A stretch of DNA of 46,964 nucleotides, from NCBI RefSeq assembly GCF_947502445.1, contig NZ_CANMZW010000046.1:1-46964 (forward strand), read 5' to 3'. Positions within the stretch are counted from its first letter, which is position 1. Each line of letters starts with the position of its first letter. This stretch comes from an uncultured Brevibacillus sp. GTDB taxonomy: Bacteria; Bacillota; Bacilli; Brevibacillales; Brevibacillaceae. The translations under genes were made by a program, and so were the position numbers. Shown here piece after piece: positions 42,318 to 46,964 of the stretch. A model generated the notes under the pieces. That model was given only the letters and a program-made list of their open reading frames with translations, searched no databases and was not told the origin of the DNA.

Positions 42318-42343
42318 TACGTTTCTTACGCAAGTAAGTTTCA
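42318..42343 (-). promoter_or_regulatory. Sigma-W (ECF)-type promoter of the pspA operon
   Basis: On the minus strand, TGAAAC (42338-42343) and CGTA (42318-42321) are separated by exactly 16 bases. This matches the Bacillus sigma-W consensus TGAAAC-N16-CGTA. Transcription would begin around 42310. Confidence 0.75.
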
Positions 42344-42361
42344 TGATCTTCGGATTAATTT

Positions 42362-44178
42362 TTACTCGCGGCTCACTTTTGCCTTTTTTTCCTGCTCGTC
42401 CCACATCAAATACGCATCGAAGCGTTCCTTCCCTTTGACAAAGCCTTTGATCAAATTGGTTTTCCCGGTATCCATCAGCTTTTTCACCATGGCTGCGGAT
42501 ATTTTTTTGCCCATGATCGTTTTGGAGAGCGTCACGGTGCATTGGGCTGACTTGTAATTCGAGCAGCCGTAAAAGTCTCCCTTGTCTACGAGGTCACCTT
42601 TGCACACACGACACGTAGCTACTTTGGAGCCAAGTGAAAACTTCGATGCTTGCTTGGACTTTGGCATCGACGAAATATCGTATGCTTCCAGCTTCCAGCC
42701 CTTTGACTGCTCCATCGCATCCTCCACAATTTTGTGGGAGAGCTTTTTTACTTGCTCCATGAAAACTCCGGCAGAAGCCTCGCCCAGGCCGATTTGCCCT
42801 AAACGCTGTTCCCAGCGTGCAGTCATTTCCGGAGAAGCCAAAATTTTGTCGCCGATCACATCAATTAACAAGGTTCCTTTCTGTGTTGCGAAGACCTGAT
42901 TTTTGCGCACCTCGATATATTTGCGTTCTTTGAGCATATTGATGATGCCTGCTCGTGTCGCTTCCGTACCTAGTCCCTCGGTTTTCATCAGGACCTTCTC
43001 CAGCTCTTGATTGTCCAGATGCTTTCCAGCTGTTTTCATCAAGGTGATAAGCTGTCCTTCGGTATACCGTTTTGGCGGCTGTGTCTTGCTTTCCTTTGCC
43101 TCTACCTTGCGTACCTTTCCTGTTTCGCCTTTGACTAGTGGCGGCAGAATCGATTCCTTGTCATCTTTTTCTTCATCAAATAACACTTCACGCCAGCCAG
43201 CACGAATCTGCACCTTTCCTTTGCTCACAAACGTGGCTCTGGCATCGACCAAGGTCGAGACGGTCGTGTAATCAAACAAGGCGCTTTCGCAGTGGGCGGC
43301 AATCAGCCTGCGGGCGACGAGATCGTAGATTTTCCGTTCTTCGTCACTAAGCTGGGAGACTGTCGGTACCTGCTCAGTCGGGATGATCGCATAGTGATCG
43401 GTTACTTTCTTCTGGTTCACATATCGCTTATCCTGTGCGATCGAAGCTTTCGGTGTCGGAAAGTAAGCCTGATACTCGGACTGCTTGGACAGCTTGGCTA
43501 AAATATCCGGAAAGGTTTTGGCTTCCTCTGCTGTGACAAACGCAGAATCCGAGCGAGGATAAGAAAGAATTCCTTTCACATACAGCTTTTGCGCAATTTC
43601 GAGTGTCTTTTGCGGCGAGTATTTAAACATCTTATTGGCCGTCGCCTGCAGCGCAGACAGATTGAACAAATACGGTGGCAAAAACTCCTTGCGCTCCGTT
43701 TCAACCTCACTTACCTGTACAGGCTTGTCTTTGCAAAAGGCAGCGATTTTGGCAGCCAAGTCTGGATCGTTCAGACGCGTCTCTCCGTCTTTGTGCCACA
43801 CACCCTCGTAGCGCTTTTTGTCCACCTCAAAGGTAGCTTTGACCTCCCAAAAAGGCTCAGGCTTAAAGGCAGCTATTTCTTTTTCTCGTTTAACCACGAG
43901 TGCGAGCGTCGGAGTTTGCACACGACCTGCCGAGAACACATCACTGATTCCTTTTTGCTTTAACAAGATCGTATATACCCGTGAAGCGTTCATTCCCACG
44001 AGCCAATCTGCACAGGAGCGGCTGTATGCCTCTTCGTACAAATTGCGCGTCTCATTCTCATCCAACAGCGCCTCAAATCCTGCTGTGACAGCCCGCTCGG
44101 TTAATGAAGAGATCCACAGACGCTTCATCGGCTTTTTCACCCCACACATCTCGATGATGGTGCGCACGATGAGCTCGC
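42362..44178 (-). pseudogene. topB: 5'-truncated DNA topoisomerase III
   Basis: Homology to topoisomerase III begins at E-L-I-V-R (about 44176), where the full-length protein has GREGELIVR. The whole TOPRIM domain (about 120 residues) is missing. The rest is well preserved: DWLVGMNASR, GRVQTPTLAL, the active-site tyrosine segment LSYPRSDSAFVT, TQPPKRYTEGQLI and a C-terminal zinc-ribbon-like CRVCKGDLVDKGDFYGCSNY. A GTG at 44165-44167 opens a 601-codon frame, but without TOPRIM the protein could not cleave or rejoin DNA. Upstream of the break the DNA turns AT-rich and unrelated, and a terminator isolates it, so it is probably silent. Confidence 0.8.
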
Positions 44179-44445
44179 AAATGGGAAGTACGCATATGAA
44201 ATTATCCTATTTTACCCTATATGAAATGATCAGGACTCTGTTTCATTTGACTAATTAATTACATAGTAGTGATAGTTGCATATAGTTTTCTTGCAAAAAA
44301 GGCTAAGTGATCGTTCACAGCCTAAACATCCAGGCAAACTATCTTACATAATTATTCACAGTACTCTTACGTAAGGAGCCAGTAAAAAATAGGATTGGTA
44401 TTTCGTTCGAACTCGGTACAATAACGACTAACAAAACATCTTTAA
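44179..44445. other. AT-rich junction between the two topB genes
   Basis: About 270 AT-rich bases with no ORF. They hold the terminator of the intact topB at 44294-44323. The left edge, near 44178, is the breakpoint of the truncated topB. Confidence 0.6.
44294..44323 (-). terminator. Terminator of the intact topB gene
   Basis: On the minus strand, AGGCTGTGA pairs with TCAC(TT)AGCCT around ACGA, followed by TTTTTT (A-run at 44295-44300 on the plus strand). Confidence 0.7.
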
Positions 44446-46752
44446 TTATTGCTCAAAAGTAAGTTCGCCCGTATCTACGCTTTTGATGATAAGTCGAGCT
44501 TGGATCTGCGACCCATTCTCAAGTACAAGCTTCATTTTACTAGTTTTACCTTTTTCAATTAAAGCTTTAACTTGTGTATCAGTCAGTATTCGCCCATAAT
44601 TCTCTTTCCAAATGACGAATTTACAGCCTACACTGTAATTCGAACAACCGTAACCTTTTCGTCCCATGAAAATTGAGCCCCCGCAACCATGGCGTGGACA
44701 CTTGGCTATTATGCTCGAAGTAGCATTATTAGTCCTAGCCTCTTTTCCTTTCAGTGCAAGAGGAGAAGATTTTGTTGAGCCATTCCTACTACGTGGTGAA
44801 CTGACTTCACCATACGTCCTCTGATTTTTCACTGCACCTGATTTACTTGTTTGACCGCCGGCGCGTGCTCGTCTTTTAGAAGCTCCACTGGTACTCTCAC
44901 CCTCAAACGAGGTTTTCGCAGCACGCGCTTGTACGCGAACCTTGTCTACAATCATGTTAGCGAATTTCTTCACATTCTCCATAAATTGTCCATCAGAGGC
45001 GGTTCCTCGAGAGATTTCATTCAAGCGGCGCTCCCATTGTCCTGTCATTTCTGGTGAGGTTAACAGCTCGACACCTGCTCCCCTGATCAATTCGATCGCA
45101 GTACGACCTTTTTGCGTCACTTGAATCTTCTTCCCCTGCATCTCAACGTAACCTACTTTTTTTAGACGCTCAATGGTAGCTGCACGCGTTGCCGGAGTTC
45201 CCAGACCCGATTCCTTCATCGCATCGCGGAGCCCCTCATCCTCGATTTGCTTGCCCGCGCTTTCCATCGCTTTGAGAAGCGTGCCTTCCGTATAATGCTT
45301 GGGCGGCTGTGTTTCTTTCTCTTTTGCCAATGCCTCCGTACACAAGACACTGGCACCCGGAGCTATGATGAAAGGCTCGTTGACCTCGATTTCCTCCTGA
45401 TCTTCCTCTTCTTTGGACTTGCCTTTACTATTCTTGGGCTTGTCCTTCTTCTGATCGGCATAAATTACTTTCCAACCCAAACTGATCAGTTCTTTCACAG
45501 TCGTTTTGAACTTTTCGAGTTCCACTTCGGTTATAACCGTATGCATCTTGTATTCAGCTGCAGGATAGAACTGTGAGAGAAAGCGGCGAACGATCATATC
45601 GTATAGCTTTAGCTCATCAGGCGTAAGCCCGGAAGCTTTGCGGTTTGTCGGCAGGATCGCATGATGGTCATCTACCTTCGCAGGATTACAAATGAATTTA
45701 TTCCCTTTATGAACCAAATTTTGGTTCGCACCCTTCACTAGAGCATCGTATCCCGTACCTTGCAAGGACGATAAGGTTTTGTGCATATCTGGAATGTTTT
45801 GCTCGGTCACATAGTTGGAATTCGTCCTCGGATAAGAAATGACTTTATGCTTTTCGTACAGTGCCTGCGCCAAATCGAGCGTTTTCTTGGCCGAAAAGCC
45901 GTACTTGCCGTTGGCCTCCCGTTGCAGCAAGGTCAGATCGTACAGCTTGAATGGATACTCCTTGGTATCCTTTACTTCATAGGATGCAATCCGTCCTTGT
46001 TTTCCTTTCACTTTACGAGCCAGCAGCTCTGCTTTCGCTGGATCGGTTAGCCGATCGCCTTGCCATATCCCCTTGTACGCTATCTCATTCTGTAAAAAAT
46101 GACCCTCTACTTGAAAAAACTTCACAGATGCGAAAGCTTCAATTTGCTTCTGTCGATCATAAATGAGAGCAAGGACGGGTGTCTGAACTCTACCTACAGA
46201 AAGAAGAACATTATGTTTGGTAGTAAATGCACGTGATCCATTCATACCAATCAGCCAATCTGCTTCACTTCGAGCTTTAGCCGCTTTTGTTAAGTTTTCA
46301 TATGCTGTGGCATCTTTCATCTCAGCAAAACCTTTTCTGATCGTTTCAGGGGTCAAGTCCGAGATCCAAAGTCTTTTAACGGGCTGACTCAACTTTAGAT
46401 GCCTCTGAATAAGCGAAAATATGTGCTGACCTTCCCTACCGGCGTCGCATGCATTAACCAGAATACTGCTGCGCTTAGCCAACTGAGCAATGACTTTAAG
46501 TTGGTCTATTGTTCTCTTATTAGGAACTAACTTAAATTGGTTAGGAATTATAGGAAGATCATCTATGTTCCATTTTTTATATTTTGTGTCGTACGCTTCG
46601 GGTTCTGCTAGTTCAATTAAATGCCCGATTGCCCAAGTGATAATGAATTTTTCGCCCTCTAAATATGAACGGAAATTTTTAGCTTTAGGATCTATTGCGG
46701 CCGCTATATTTCGTCCCATGTCAGGTTTTTCCGCAATAATTAGTGTCTTCAA
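44446..46752 (-). CDS. topB: DNA topoisomerase III (intact, divergent copy)
   Basis: 768 residues from a TTG at 46750-46752 with AAGGAG upstream. The TOPRIM domain starts MKTLIIAEKPDMGRNIAAA and carries NACDAGREGQ (about residues 100-109). The catalytic domain contains DWLIGMNGSR, GRVQTPVLAL, the active-site tyrosine segment VISYPRTNSNYVT (about residue 306), DDHHAILPT and QPPKHYTEGTLL. A Ser/Lys-rich linker (about residues 620-680) leads to a zinc-ribbon-like CPRHGCGGSIFMGRKGYGCSNY. It is a type IA enzyme that decatenates DNA by single-strand passage. It is only moderately similar to the truncated neighbour, so it is not a simple duplication. Its outer parts are AT-rich, its middle less so. 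Confidence 0.9.
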   Translation of the reverse strand: MKTLIIAEKPDMGRNIAAAIDPKAKNFRSYLEGEKFIITWAIGHLIELAEPEAYDTKYKKWNIDDLPIIPNQFKLVPNKRTIDQLKVIAQLAKRSSILVNACDAGREGQHIFSLIQRHLKLSQPVKRLWISDLTPETIRKGFAEMKDATAYENLTKAAKARSEADWLIGMNGSRAFTTKHNVLLSVGRVQTPVLALIYDRQKQIEAFASVKFFQVEGHFLQNEIAYKGIWQGDRLTDPAKAELLARKVKGKQGRIASYEVKDTKEYPFKLYDLTLLQREANGKYGFSAKKTLDLAQALYEKHKVISYPRTNSNYVTEQNIPDMHKTLSSLQGTGYDALVKGANQNLVHKGNKFICNPAKVDDHHAILPTNRKASGLTPDELKLYDMIVRRFLSQFYPAAEYKMHTVITEVELEKFKTTVKELISLGWKVIYADQKKDKPKNSKGKSKEEEDQEEIEVNEPFIIAPGASVLCTEALAKEKETQPPKHYTEGTLLKAMESAGKQIEDEGLRDAMKESGLGTPATRAATIERLKKVGYVEMQGKKIQVTQKGRTAIELIRGAGVELLTSPEMTGQWERRLNEISRGTASDGQFMENVKKFANMIVDKVRVQARAAKTSFEGESTSGASKRRARAGGQTSKSGAVKNQRTYGEVSSPRSRNGSTKSSPLALKGKEARTNNATSSIIAKCPRHGCGGSIFMGRKGYGCSNYSVGCKFVIWKENYGRILTDTQVKALIEKGKTSKMKLVLENGSQIQARLIIKSVDTGELTFEQ

Positions 46753-46890
46753 ATGGTTATCGCTCCTTAATAAAACGTTCTAAGCAAATGTAACGAATAA
46801 ATGCTTCTTTGAAAACCCGTACATATCATCATCTTAAATTATTTAGCATTACTTCGATGAATAAATTTCACCTTGATCATTATTATAGAA
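46753..46890. other. AT-rich upstream region of the intact topB
   Basis: About 140 bases between the topB start and the intron end. It presumably contains the topB promoter, but I see no hexamer pair close to consensus. Confidence 0.4.
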
Positions 46891-46964
46891 ATCGGGTAGG
46901 AGGCTACCCATTAGTTGAGTAGCCGACCTCCCACACCACCGTACGTACCGTCCGGTATACGGCG
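46891..46964 (-). mobile_element. 3' end of a group II intron (domains V and VI), truncated by the window edge
   Basis: On the minus strand, a domain V-like hairpin (CGCCGTATAC ... GTACGTACGGTG) occupies about 46931-46964. A domain VI-like hairpin (GGCTACTC ... GGGTAGCC, about 46898-46926) and the ending TCCTACCCGAT follow. This order and spacing match the 3' ends of bacterial group II introns. The intron body and any reverse-transcriptase gene would lie to the right, outside the window. Confidence 0.65.

Noticed and set aside
1..46964. CRISPR array, tRNA or rRNA genes
   Set aside because: No regularly spaced direct repeats, cloverleaf-like or rRNA-like stretches were found by reading.

Overview
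The window looks like chromosomal DNA from a Brevibacillus-like member of the Bacillales (Firmicutes). The reasons are strong GGAGG ribosome sites, frequent GTG and TTG starts, a Bacillus-type lspA-ylyB-pyr gene order with PyrR attenuators, and an extracytoplasmic sigma-W-like promoter in front of pspA. The genus is an inference from gene content and feel, not from a search.

Left part (1-14.9 kb): small metabolic units, many with a local regulator. A DMT-family exporter is divergent from a MocR-type regulator. Then come a leftward operon zwf - short 6-phosphogluconate dehydrogenase - Gfo/Idh/MocA oxidoreductase - cyclase-family hydrolase; a saccharopine-dehydrogenase-like gene preceded by a 46-codon ORF; a kynB-like formamidase; an unusual fusion of a nucleoside-deoxyribosyltransferase-like domain with a metallo-beta-lactamase domain; an ArsR repressor with a second saccharopine-dehydrogenase-like gene, both carrying the same operator; a MarR repressor divergent from a DUF2269-like membrane protein over twin operators; and an MFS transporter.

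Middle part (14.9-29.8 kb): the pyrimidine biosynthesis operon, leftward: pyrR-pyrP-pyrB-pyrC-carA-carB-pyrF-pyrE. It has a near-consensus sigma-A promoter and three PyrR-type attenuators (before pyrR, pyrP and pyrB). pyrK and pyrD, which sit between carB and pyrF in Bacillus subtilis, are absent. Upstream are a secreted TolB-like propeller protein, a VOC-family protein, the pseudouridine synthase ylyB/rluD, lspA, a 168-bp MITE-like element and a small kinase-like protein.

Right part (29.9-39.4 kb): a leftward operon that appears devoted to an alpha-glucan or related polysaccharide. It encodes an HTH-like/DUF4912 protein, a GH57-GT4 fusion, a sugar-nucleotide pyrophosphorylase fused to a phosphohexomutase-like domain that has lost its catalytic motifs, a GH15 glucoamylase-like enzyme and an intact phosphohexomutase. 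At 39.7-42.3 kb is an envelope-stress operon pspA - DUF350 - DUF4178 - DUF4247 behind a sigma-W-type promoter.

Right edge (42.4-47 kb): a topoisomerase III gene that lost its whole TOPRIM end, next to an intact, divergent, partly AT-rich topoisomerase III gene, followed at the very edge by what looks like the 3' end (domains V and VI) of a group II intron. This is probably the border of an acquired element. No rRNA, tRNA or CRISPR array was seen.
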